From NCBI GenBank assembly GCA_030041195.1, contig JASHOI010000178.1, forward strand, positions 1 to 6,055: DNA of 6,055 nt. The letters run 5' to 3'. This document shows positions 1 through 5,692 of the stretch, one piece after another. Each line of letters begins with the position of its first letter. Position 1 is the stretch's first letter. Below the pieces are notes generated by a model. The model was not told where the DNA came from. It saw only the letters and a list, made by a program, of their open reading frames with translations, and did not search any database. A program made the position numbers and the translations under genes. The stretch is from Streptosporangiaceae bacterium. GTDB lineage: Bacteria > Actinomycetota > Actinomycetes > Streptosporangiales > Streptosporangiaceae.

Positions 1-1
1 G

Positions 2-67
2 GACGAGCAAACCTTGGCCGACACCCAAGCGCGCTACCCCGGAGCCGATCTAACGCCCTATCGCTGA
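2..67 (+). CDS. C-terminal end of a gene truncated by the left window edge
   Basis: An open frame enters from the left edge and ends with TGA at 65-67, giving 21 residues that finish ...ADLTPYR. About 15 of 21 codons end in G or C, which fits coding DNA of a high-GC genome. The residues look like an ordinary soluble C-terminus, but too little is present to identify a family. If the doubtful mobile-element signals downstream are real, it could be the tail of a transposase, but nothing in the residues shows this. The frame could also be open by chance. Confidence 0.4.
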   Translation, partial: DEQTLADTQARYPGADLTPYR

Positions 68-388
68 AGGCGACAGGGGCGGCCGCCCGTCTGCAGCGAG
101 GGCCTTTCTGCGTGGGAGAGATGCCCTCCAGCGCCGTCTCGGAGTTTCGCCATCAACGAGGCAAACGTTGCCTGCCACGGCACTAGAAGGCGTCTTGCAG
201 ATCAAGGACGTCCCATTGATGTCGCCGGCTCGTTGGCACCAATGGTGCGTTCCGGTCAATAAATCGTTACTTCACGTTGAAGCCTGCTGACGACTGGCAT
301 ACGGACGCCGCAGCGCAGGCCAGCTGACCCGGATCCAGGCCCGGGCTGAGCCGTCCCAGGCGGCCGCTTTCCATGATCGTGGTGCCTG

Positions 389-407
389 AATACCGCATAG
401 CGGTATT
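389..407. promoter_or_regulatory. Perfect 8-bp-arm palindrome, operator-like or hairpin
   Basis: AATACCGC at 389-396 and its exact reverse complement GCGGTATT at 400-407 flank the three bases ATA. The symmetry and an arm length of about 19 bp overall are typical of a dimeric repressor site. It could equally be a small hairpin. It ends 14 bp before the possible ATG at 422, where an operator would be expected. No regulator gene lies next to it, so its partner is unknown. Confidence 0.4.
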
Positions 408-412
408 AATCA

Positions 413-447
413 ACCAAGATCATGAAAAAGCTCACACACCAAGATCA
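413..447. repeat. 10-bp direct repeat ACCAAGATCA, two copies
   Basis: ACCAAGATCA occurs at 413-422 and again at 438-447, a period of 25 bp, in the least GC-rich part of the window. Two identical 10-mers this close are unlikely by chance in GC-rich DNA. The sequence could be iterated protein-binding sites or part of a mobile-element end. The second copy lies inside the small frame at 422-556. Confidence 0.5.
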
Positions 448-556
448 AACCTCCGTGCTGATCACCTGCGGTTCCCGGGACGGCAGGCGCCGGGCCGGCG
501 ACACCATTCGCGCTGCCCGGCGGGACGCCTGGAACGCCCAGTACCTCCCTCTTTAG
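422..556 (+). CDS. Possible small protein of 44 residues, doubtful
   Basis: An ATG at 422 opens a 44-codon frame ending in TAG at 554-556. The product begins MKKLTHQDQ, is rich in Arg and Asp in its second half, and ends WNAQYLPL. Roughly three quarters of its codons end in G or C, higher than for first positions in the same frame, which mildly favours coding. An in-frame TAA at 407-409 limits the start to this ATG. There is no Shine-Dalgarno sequence before it. The palindrome at 389-407 lies directly upstream. I recognise no family. It may be a real small gene, the broken end of a larger one, or chance. Confidence 0.2.
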   Translation: MKKLTHQDQTSVLITCGSRDGRRRAGDTIRAARRDAWNAQYLPL

Positions 557-680
557 CGGGCGAGCTTCGCCGATTTCGGCTGAGTCGCGGGCTTCGGGCT
601 TGGCGGGTATGGCTTTTGGGCGCACCGCGCGGCCGCGACAGCGCCTCAGCCCATGTGCAAGGAGGTCGTTGTCCGGTGAT

Positions 681-708
681 CTACGGGACACGCCCTACGG
701 GGCACGCC
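681..708. repeat. 14-bp tandem repeat abutting the recQ stop codon
   Basis: Two 14-bp units, CTACGGGACACGCC (681-694) and CTACGGGGCACGCC (695-708), differ at one base, and a third CTA (709-711) is the reverse complement of the recQ TAG stop. On the recQ strand this reads TAG-GGCGTG... twice and then TAGATC. The GGGCGTGTCC-type sequence beside a CTAG resembles ends of IS5-like actinobacterial insertion sequences, with CTAG fitting the YTAR target of that group. This is from memory of the family. No opposite-facing copy is visible in the window. Confidence 0.5.
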
Positions 709-2589
709 CTAGCCGGATTGAGCCGGCTCGGCGAGAAGGTCAAGGATCTGCTGGCCGTACTTGGCCAGCTTGGTCTCGCCGACACCGTTGACGGTCGCCA
801 GCTCGGTCAGCGTCGACGGCGACTGAGCGGCGATCTGGCGCAGCGTCGCATCGTGGAAGATCACGTACGCGGGCACGCCCTGCTCCTTGGCGGCCGCGGC
901 GCGCCACGCGCGGAGCTGCTCGAACACCGCACCGTCCGCCGCGGAAAGCTCGGTGGACGCGGTCGCCGAGGCGGATCCGGCCGCCCGGGAGGCCCTGGCG
1001 GGCCTGGCCAGCGCCACCCGGGCCGGGTCGTCCCGCAGCCGGATCTGCCGGCCGCGGTAGAGGACCTCGTCGCCGGCCGGGGTGCACACCAGCGTCCCGT
1101 AGTCACCTTCGACGGCCAGGACGCCCTGCGCGAGCAACTGACGGACCACCGCGCGCCACTGGGTGTCGGTGAGGTCCTTGCCGACGCCGAACACGCTCAG
1201 CGAATCGTGCCGGTGCTGGCTGACCTTGTCCGTCTGGTTGCCGAGCAGGATGTCGATCACCTGGCCCGCGCCGAACTTCTGGTGCCGTTCGCGGTCCAGC
1301 CGCCACACGGCCGACAGCAGTTTCTGTGCGGCGAGCGTGCCGTCCCAGGCCTTGGGCGGCGTCAGGCACGTGTCGCAGTTGCCGCACTCGCTGGCCCCGG
1401 ACTGCTCACCGAAATAGCCCAGCATCTGCGCTCGGCGGCACTCGATGGTCTCGCAGAGGGCCAGCATGGCGTCCAGGTGGGACGCCTGGCGGCGCCGGTG
1501 CGCAAAGTCGCCGTCGGAGGTGTTGATCAGCTTGCGCAGCAGCACGACGTCCTGCAGGCCGTACGCCATCCAGGCGGTGGAGGGCAGGCCGTCCCGCCCG
1601 GCCCGGCCGGTCTCCTGGTAGTAGCCCTCGACGGACCGGGGCAGATCGAGGTGCGCGATGAAGCGCACGTCGGGCTTGTCGATGCCCATGCCGAACGCGA
1701 TCGTGGCCACCATCAGCAGGCCATCCTCGCGCAGGAACCGCGCCTGGTTGGCCTTCCTGGTGGCCGCGTCGAGGCCCGCGTGGTAGGGCAGGGCCTGGAT
1801 CCCGCTGCGGACCAGGAACTCGGCCGTCGCCTCGACCGACGCCCGGGACAGGCAGTAGACGATGCCGGCGTCGCCGGGGTGCTCGGCCCGGATCAGCCCG
1901 AGCAGCTGCCGCCTCGGCTCGTTCTTCGGCACGATGCGGTACTGGATGTTCGGGCGGTCGAAGCTCGAGACGAACTGGCGGGCGCCGGTGAGGTTCAGCC
2001 GCTCCACGATCTCGGTGCGCGTCGCCTGCGTCGCGGTGGCGGTGAGCGCGATGCGGGGCACGTCCGGCCAGTGCTGGTGCAGCGCCGACAGGGCGAGGTA
2101 GTCGGGCCGGAAGTCGTGTCCCCACTGCGCCACGCAGTGCGCCTCATCGATGGCGAACAGCGAGATCGGGCCGCGGTCCAGCAGCCGCAGCGTCGACTCG
2201 GTGCGCAGCCGCTCCGGCGCCAGGTAGAGCAGGTCGAGCCGCCCGGCGACGAAGTCGGCCTCGACCAGGCGCCGCTCGCCCGGGTCCTGCGACGAGTTCA
2301 GGAACCCGGCCCGTACGCCCAGCGTGCGGAGCGCGGCCACCTGGTCCTGCATCAGCGCGATCAGCGGCGAGATCACGATCCCGGTGCCGTCCCGCAGCAG
2401 CGCCGGAATCTGGTAGCACAGCGACTTGCCGCCGCCGGTCGGCATCAGCACCAGCGCGTCGCCGCCCGCGGTGACGTGGTCGATGATCTCCTGCTGCCGC
2501 CCGCGGAACGAGTCGTAGCCGAACACCCGGCTCAGGACCTCGAGCGCCCCGTTCCCTTCCCCGCTTATGTCGGGTTCTGGTAGGGCCAC
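709..2589 (-). CDS. recQ: ATP-dependent DNA helicase RecQ
   Basis: RecQ is a 3'-to-5' superfamily 2 helicase that unwinds forked and recombination DNA during repair in the cytoplasm. The 626-residue product is complete by comparison with E. coli RecQ (about 609). The helicase motifs are in order: [11 protein letters not shown] (23-33, motif 0), Walker A PTGGGKS with K55, DEAH at 148-151 followed by the aromatic-rich loop [13 protein letters not shown] (motif III), AFGMGIDKP (motif V) and [10 protein letters not shown] (325-334, motif VI). Zinc ligands C384, C402, C405 and C408 are all present. A winged-helix RQC region (about 415-515), an Ala/Arg/Ser-rich linker (about 518-548) and an HRDC domain (about 550-620) follow. 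GTG at 2589 is the only plausible start: an in-frame TAG lies 12 bp upstream, and AGGA sits 7 nt before it. The gene lies 48 bp downstream of the exported-protein gene on the same strand, so read-through is possible. Confidence 0.97.
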   Translation of the reverse strand: MALPEPDISGEGNGALEVLSRVFGYDSFRGRQQEIIDHVTAGGDALVLMPTGGGKSLCYQIPALLRDGTGIVISPLIALMQDQVAALRTLGVRAGFLNSSQDPGERRLVEADFVAGRLDLLYLAPERLRTESTLRLLDRGPISLFAIDEAHCVAQWGHDFRPDYLALSALHQHWPDVPRIALTATATQATRTEIVERLNLTGARQFVSSFDRPNIQYRIVPKNEPRRQLLGLIRAEHPGDAGIVYCLSRASVEATAEFLVRSGIQALPYHAGLDAATRKANQARFLREDGLLMVATIAFGMGIDKPDVRFIAHLDLPRSVEGYYQETGRAGRDGLPSTAWMAYGLQDVVLLRKLINTSDGDFAHRRRQASHLDAMLALCETIECRRAQMLGYFGEQSGASECGNCDTCLTPPKAWDGTLAAQKLLSAVWRLDRERHQKFGAGQVIDILLGNQTDKVSQHRHDSLSVFGVGKDLTDTQWRAVVRQLLAQGVLAVEGDYGTLVCTPAGDEVLYRGRQIRLRDDPARVALARPARASRAAGSASATASTELSAADGAVFEQLRAWRAAAAKEQGVPAYVIFHDATLRQIAAQSPSTLTELATVNGVGETKLAKYGQQILDLLAEPAQSG

Positions 2590-2596
2590 CCGGTAA

Positions 2597-2600
2597 TCCT
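2597..2600 (-). promoter_or_regulatory. Ribosome binding site of recQ
   Basis: The minus-strand sequence AGGA ends 7 nt before the GTG at 2589. It supports the GTG as initiator where no ATG is available before the Walker A motif. It also overlaps a small self-complementary TCCT/AGGA pair (2598-2609 region), which could partly mask it, though a 4-bp stem is weak. Confidence 0.6.
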
Positions 2601-2637
2601 ACGGAGGATCACCGACACCGGCCGGGCCAACGCGCGG

Positions 2638-4875
2638 TCAGAGGAGCTTCCAGCCGGCGAAGCCGGCCCCGCTGGCATCCTGGTCGCCGTACTGACCGCC
2701 GTTGGTTCCGTTGGCGTAGAGCGCGGTCGCGCCGTCGCCGAACACGACACCGGCCAGGTCGTTGGCGATGTGGCCGCCGAGCGACAGGCTGGCATCGAAC
2801 GGGCCGCCGGCGACGGACTGCGTCCTGCCCCGCACGGATCCGCCGGTGGTGCGTGCGTAGACCGACACCGTGCCGTTCGCGTTCGGGGCGGCTACCGGGG
2901 TCCCGGTCAGGCCGCCATTGCTGGTCAGCCTCGTGGGGCCGGCGAAGGGGCCGCCGGGCCGCGACTGCTGGTACCCGTACAACTGCTTATTGGTGCCGAC
3001 CGCGTACACCGCGATCGTGTCGTCTGCGGTGACGATCGCGGCCGGGCTCCCCGCGATGTGACCGCCGAGGTTACGGCTCTTGGTCACCGCGCCGCCGATG
3101 GCGTTCTGCCAGACGGCCTTGACCGCGCCGCCCGTGGTCCTGGCGTAGACCGAGATCACGCCGCTCCCGGCCTGGACCACCGCCGGCGTGCCGGTCAGGT
3201 TCCCGCTGCCGGTCAGCTTCTTCGGGCCCTTGAAGCCGCTGCCCGGGCCGGTCTGGTAGTAGGTGTACAGGTCCCGGTTGGTGCCGATCGCGTACACGGC
3301 GACCGTGCCGCGCTGGGTGGCGATCGCGGCCAGGTCACCGGTGATGCGGCCGCCCAGGCTGGTGCTTGTGACCGCGCCGCCCGGTGCCGACTCACGGAAA
3401 GCCATGACCGCGCCCTTGGTGGTCTCGGCGTAGACCGAGATGATGCCGTCGGCAGCCTGGACCGCGATCGGGGTGCCCGCCAGATTGCGTGCGCTGGTCA
3501 GCTTCTTCGCTCCGGTGAAGCCGCCGCCGGGGCTGGTCTGGTAGTAGGTGTACAGGTTCCCGGCGCGGATCACGTAGTCGGCGACGGTGCCGGCGCTGGT
3601 CAGCAGCGCGGGCTGACCGGGATTGACCGGGCCGGGCGGAGTGAGGCTGACGTCCAGGTAGTCCTGGTCCACGTCGATGGTGTCGCCGCCGTAGGTCTCG
3701 TTGCTGCCGCCGTTGAACTGGTGAGCGCGGTCATTGTCCGCCCAGTCGGTGGCCGGGATGGCCGGGTCGGTCGTGTTCGCCTCGCCGTTCCACAGCGCGT
3801 CCCAGATCACGTCCGGCATGGCGTACTTGGTGAAGTTCGCGACCAGGTCGGTGACCCCGGACGAGGAACTGCTGTAGATCCCGGACTTGTAGCCCTCGGC
3901 GTGCAGCTCGGTGGTCCACGCCGACATGAAGGCCAGGGCGTCCTGCTCTTGGGCGGCGGGATAGGCCTCCATGTCGTAGTAGATCGGCGTGCCGGGCCCG
4001 AACCCGAGCGCGGAGGCCTGAGTGACCGCGTCCTCGGCGGCGGCGACCGCCTGGCTGGCCGGGGAGGTGATCTGGGCGAACTCGGCCTGGGGGCCGACGT
4101 AGATCGGCAGGAAGTGCCAACCGGCCGCGGCCTGCTGCGACACCCAGGCCGCAGTCAGGTTGGGCTGGTCGCACGCTCGCTCGGCCCCGCCGATGTAGAT
4201 GCCAACCGCGCCGTACGGGGACGCGCTCCGCCACGCGCTCATATAGGCGGCGCTCGGTGCCGCGCAGGCGTCGAAGCCCTCGCCGGTGTAGCTGGTCGCG
4301 CTGGCGGGCACGTCAGCGGCTGCCGCGGCTGGCTCGGCCAGCTTCAGCGCCGCGTTCGCTGCGGCGGCCCGGCTCGCGGGGACCTGGCCGTCCGCGCCGG
4401 TGCTGGCGGTCGGCACCGGCAGCGACGCACCGGCCAGGATCTGGGTGACCAGCCCCGGGTTCGTGTCGTACGTCGCCGTGACCTCTATTCGCGGGCTGAC
4501 CACGGTGATCCGGTGGGCGACCTGGTCCTCGGCTGCCGAGGCGGCGGTCACCCGCCCGGCCTCGGGCTGGACCAGCACCGCCTCGGTGGTTCCGAGCAGG
4601 CCGGTGCGGCAGTCCTGGTTGCGGCCCGGGTCTCCCAGGTAGATCGCGTGCCTGTCAAAGCGCACACACGTCGTCGGGGTCAGGCGGATGACCGGCCAGC
4701 TCGCCGGGACCGCGAAGCTGTAGCCGAGGTAGGTCACGGTCTTGGTGGCGCCGGCGGCGGTCTGGGCGCCCGACGACGCGGCGGCCAGCGCGGCTGAGGA
4801 ACTCAGAGAGCACGCGGTGACCGCGGCAGCGGCGATGAGGCCCCATCGGGACATGCGCGCGCTCAACTGAACCAT
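2638..4875 (-). CDS. Exported DUF1906 (Rv2525c-like) protein with seven-repeat beta-propeller
   Basis: The 745-residue product starts at ATG 4875, chosen because GGGAG lies 7 nt upstream; a longer in-frame start at 5124 would overlap marR. Residues 1-31 form a signal peptide (Arg at 7 and 10, hydrophobic 12-21, ALA-A cleavage at about 31/32). VTAC at 19-22 also fits a lipobox, so a lipoprotein is possible. Residues about 44-155 form an N-terminal region of unknown function, then an Ala-rich linker. Residues about 197-411 match the DUF1906 glycoside-hydrolase-like domain: GFDAC (D202), IYIGG, IYYDMEAY (D301, E303), GIYSS, DVIWDALW and DVDQDYLD. C204 and C235 may form a disulfide. After a Pro-rich hinge, residues about 432-745 are seven propeller repeats resembling PLL-type lectins. 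I infer cell-wall or polysaccharide binding and perhaps hydrolysis outside the cell. No substrate or activity is shown. It is divergent from marR and may be controlled by it. Confidence 0.9.
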   Translation of the reverse strand: MVQLSARMSRWGLIAAAAVTACSLSSSAALAAASSGAQTAAGATKTVTYLGYSFAVPASWPVIRLTPTTCVRFDRHAIYLGDPGRNQDCRTGLLGTTEAVLVQPEAGRVTAASAAEDQVAHRITVVSPRIEVTATYDTNPGLVTQILAGASLPVPTASTGADGQVPASRAAAANAALKLAEPAAAAADVPASATSYTGEGFDACAAPSAAYMSAWRSASPYGAVGIYIGGAERACDQPNLTAAWVSQQAAAGWHFLPIYVGPQAEFAQITSPASQAVAAAEDAVTQASALGFGPGTPIYYDMEAYPAAQEQDALAFMSAWTTELHAEGYKSGIYSSSSSGVTDLVANFTKYAMPDVIWDALWNGEANTTDPAIPATDWADNDRAHQFNGGSNETYGGDTIDVDQDYLDVSLTPPGPVNPGQPALLTSAGTVADYVIRAGNLYTYYQTSPGGGFTGAKKLTSARNLAGTPIAVQAADGIISVYAETTKGAVMAFRESAPGGAVTSTSLGGRITGDLAAIATQRGTVAVYAIGTNRDLYTYYQTGPGSGFKGPKKLTGSGNLTGTPAVVQAGSGVISVYARTTGGAVKAVWQNAIGGAVTKSRNLGGHIAGSPAAIVTADDTIAVYAVGTNKQLYGYQQSRPGGPFAGPTRLTSNGGLTGTPVAAPNANGTVSVYARTTGGSVRGRTQSVAGGPFDASLSLGGHIANDLAGVVFGDGATALYANGTNGGQYGDQDASGAGFAGWKLL
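2641..3582 (-). repeat. Seven tandem coding repeats, alternating A/B blades
   Basis: The VYA-type core strand recurs at protein residues 435, 481, 527, 576, 623, 672 and 719, spacings of 46-49 residues. Blades alternate: type A carries GTNxxLYxYxQ (441, 536, 632 and a degenerate one at about 726), and type B carries YAxTTxGxV (482, 577, 673). The order is A-B-A-B-A-B-A, an AB dimer duplicated with a final half. A 23-bp identical DNA stretch at 3250-3272 and 3535-3557, 285 bp apart, shows recent duplication or gene conversion. The C-terminus ends GFAGWKLL, matching the start of a blade, as expected where the last strand closes the ring with the first. Confidence 0.85.
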
Positions 4876-4882
4876 TGCCCCA

Positions 4883-4887
4883 CTCCC
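4883..4887 (-). promoter_or_regulatory. Ribosome binding site of the exported protein
   Basis: The minus-strand GGGAG ends 7 nt before ATG 4875. The next in-frame ATG (4854, MSRWG) has no such site, so 4875 is the better start. The choice adds seven residues, MVQLSAR, before the alternative start. Confidence 0.65.
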
Positions 4888-4894
4888 ATGAGCA

Positions 4895-4952
4895 CGACAG
4901 GTGCTGTCGGCTAGCGCCCTGCCCGCAGCGCAGCACAGCCGAGCGACTCGGC
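4895..4952 (-). promoter_or_regulatory. Two short perfect hairpins in the leader of the exported-protein gene
   Basis: CGACAG/CTGTCG with a 3-nt loop lies at 4895-4909, and GCCGAG/CTCGGC with a 3-nt loop at 4938-4952. A third weaker pair, GCCGA/TCGGC, is at 5027-5041. They sit 20-166 nt upstream of the ATG at 4875 and would be in the 5' leader if transcription begins near the marR operator. They may be leader hairpins or binding sites. In GC-rich DNA 6-bp stems also arise by chance. Confidence 0.3.
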
Positions 4953-5058
4953 GGGTCGAGCTGGATGGCGGGGACAATGCAGCGTATCGGGCCGCACGAC
5001 GGGAAAGCGGCCATTTAGCCATATCTGCCGATGGTTTCGGCGGGGCCCAGATGGTCCA

Positions 5059-5079
5059 GTTAACAGATAATCTCGTAAC
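5059..5079. promoter_or_regulatory. Candidate MarR operator, 21-bp imperfect palindrome
   Basis: Half-sites GTTAnnAGAT (5059-5068) and ATCTnnTAAC (5070-5079) are mirror images around the A at 5069, with 16 of 20 positions palindromic. The length and symmetry fit a MarR dimer site, and it lies 26-46 bp before the marR ATG in the divergent region. A further element, CTAnCTAGnTAG (5084-5095), is 10 of 12 palindromic and reaches the likely -10 box. TAAC(A/G)GAT also recurs directly (5061 and 5076). I infer autorepression and perhaps control of the divergent gene. Confidence 0.55.
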
Positions 5080-5092
5080 GGATCTAACTAGG

Positions 5093-5098
5093 TAGGCT
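5093..5098 (+). promoter_or_regulatory. Possible -10 box of a leaderless marR promoter
   Basis: TAGGCT fits the TANNNT -10 pattern common in actinobacteria. It ends six nt before the A of the marR ATG, which is the spacing seen when transcription starts at the initiation codon. The only Shine-Dalgarno-like bases before marR are a weak AGG, which fits a leaderless message. No convincing -35 box is present at the usual distance. Confidence 0.4.
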
Positions 5099-5104
5099 GA
5101 GAAC

Positions 5105-5608
5105 ATGAGCACGAGCGCGCCCACGCGGACCGTGGCGGACCTGTCCTACCTGCTGACCCACGCCGGCCACGTGCTGGCCACGCAGATGGCGGCGGCCATC
5201 GCCGAGATCGGGCTCACGCCGCGCGGCTTTTGCGTGCTCTTCCACGCGCTCGAGGCCGAGCGGACCCAGATCGAGCTCGCCGAGATCTCCGACCTGGACA
5301 AGACCACGATGGTCGTCACCGTCGACCAGCTCGAGCAGGCCGGCCTGGCCGAGCGCAGGCCGTCGAGCACCGACCGCCGGGCCCGGATCATCGCCGTCAC
5401 CGAGGCGGGCGAGCGCGCGGTCGCCGAGGGAACGAAGATCGCCGACCGGGTGCACCGCGGCGTGCTGGACGCGCTCCCGGAGCGGGAGCGAGAGCAGTTC
5501 GTGGACGCGCTCACCTCGCTGACCGAGGGCTACCTGCGCGCCCCGGCGGAGCCGGCATCGCACACGCCGCAGGTCAGGCGCCAGCGCCAGCGCCGGATCG
5601 GCGCCTGA
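5105..5608 (+). CDS. MarR-family winged-helix transcriptional regulator
   Basis: The 167-residue product has the usual MarR layout: an N-terminal dimerisation helix (about 10-35), a winged helix-turn-helix (about 52-100) with LDKTTMVVTVDQLEQAGL as the recognition-helix region, the wing STDRRARIIAVTEAG with the hallmark DRRA (90-93), and a C-terminal dimer helix to about 146. A basic tail, VRRQRQRRIGA, follows and is a little longer than usual. MarR proteins bind palindromes as dimers and release DNA on binding a small molecule or on cysteine oxidation. The only cysteine, C43, is not at the OhrR N-terminal position, so redox sensing is not indicated. An in-frame TAG at 5093-5095 fixes the ATG at 5105. 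It is divergent from the exported-protein gene, its most likely target besides itself. The ligand is unknown. Confidence 0.93.
   Translation: MSTSAPTRTVADLSYLLTHAGHVLATQMAAAIAEIGLTPRGFCVLFHALEAERTQIELAEISDLDKTTMVVTVDQLEQAGLAERRPSSTDRRARIIAVTEAGERAVAEGTKIADRVHRGVLDALPEREREQFVDALTSLTEGYLRAPAEPASHTPQVRRQRQRRIGA
5575..5607 (+). terminator. 8-bp inverted repeat spanning the marR stop codon
   Basis: CAGGCGCC (5575-5582) and GGCGCCTG (5600-5607) are exact reverse complements around a 17-nt loop. The right arm covers the TG of the TGA stop. It could act with the downstream hairpin in ending or stabilising the marR message. No U-run follows, and the site is inside the basic tail codons, so it may be incidental. 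Confidence 0.25.
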
Positions 5609-5649
5609 AGCCCGGAACGGCCCGCGCTGAACTCCCGCCGCGCCGAGGG

Positions 5650-5691
5650 CGAGCGCCGGGCCCGGTTGTTTTCATGAACGGGCGGCGCTCG
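5650..5691. terminator. Strong bidirectional hairpin between convergent genes
   Basis: CGAGCGCCG (5650-5658) pairs with CGGCGCTCG (5683-5691), and CCCG (5661-5664) with CGGG (5679-5682), leaving a two-base bulge. This gives 13 bp of mostly GC pairs around a 14-nt loop. It lies between the ends of the marR and LuxR-type genes, 42 nt after the marR stop and 1 nt beyond the stop codon (5693-5695) of the convergent gene. It could serve both strands. There is no clear U-run on either side, which is common for actinobacterial terminators. Confidence 0.65.
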
Positions 5692-5692
5692 C

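Larger units (their letters stand above)
68..708. other. Gene-poor region with scattered palindromes and repeats
   Basis: About 640 bp separate the left-edge frame from the recQ stop, and no frame here looks like a conserved protein. The stretch around 380-460 is clearly less GC-rich than its surroundings. It contains short perfect palindromes: AGGCAA/TTGCCT at 159-173, GCACCA/TGGTGC at 236-248, an 8-bp arm palindrome at 389-407 and GCCGA/TCGGC at 569-580. It also contains a 10-bp direct repeat (413-447) and a 14-bp tandem repeat at the recQ end. Together these look like degraded mobile DNA or a regulatory spacer, but I see no intact inverted-repeat pair bounding the region and no transposase. 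No tRNA-like T-arm was found. Confidence 0.5.

Noticed and set aside
121..186. A 21-codon plus-strand frame beginning at ATG 121
   Set aside because: It is very short, and the GGGAG before it is only about 2 nt from the ATG, too close for a ribosome binding site.
50..259. A 69-codon minus-strand frame
   Set aside because: It overlaps the left-edge gene end on the other strand, with unremarkable composition and no recognisable motif.
410..691. A 93-codon minus-strand frame in the region left of recQ
   Set aside because: Its third codon positions are less GC-rich than those of the overlapping plus frame, and no domain is visible. It stays a weak possibility only.
1406..2125. A 239-codon minus-strand frame
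   Set aside because: It overlaps recQ out of frame and consists of Arg/Pro/Ala-rich shadow sequence.
373..2583. A 736-codon open frame on the plus strand
   Set aside because: It lies opposite recQ, which has all helicase motifs. Its product is an Arg/Gly/Val-rich composition artefact of high-GC DNA.
2770..4797. A 675-codon open frame on the plus strand
   Set aside because: It is antisense to the exported protein, has low-complexity Gly/Arg/Val/Ala composition and shows no domain.
4876..5124. An N-terminal extension of the exported protein to 5124
   Set aside because: It would overlap the marR start, and the added residues look like translated intergenic DNA ahead of a normal signal peptide with a good ribosome binding site.
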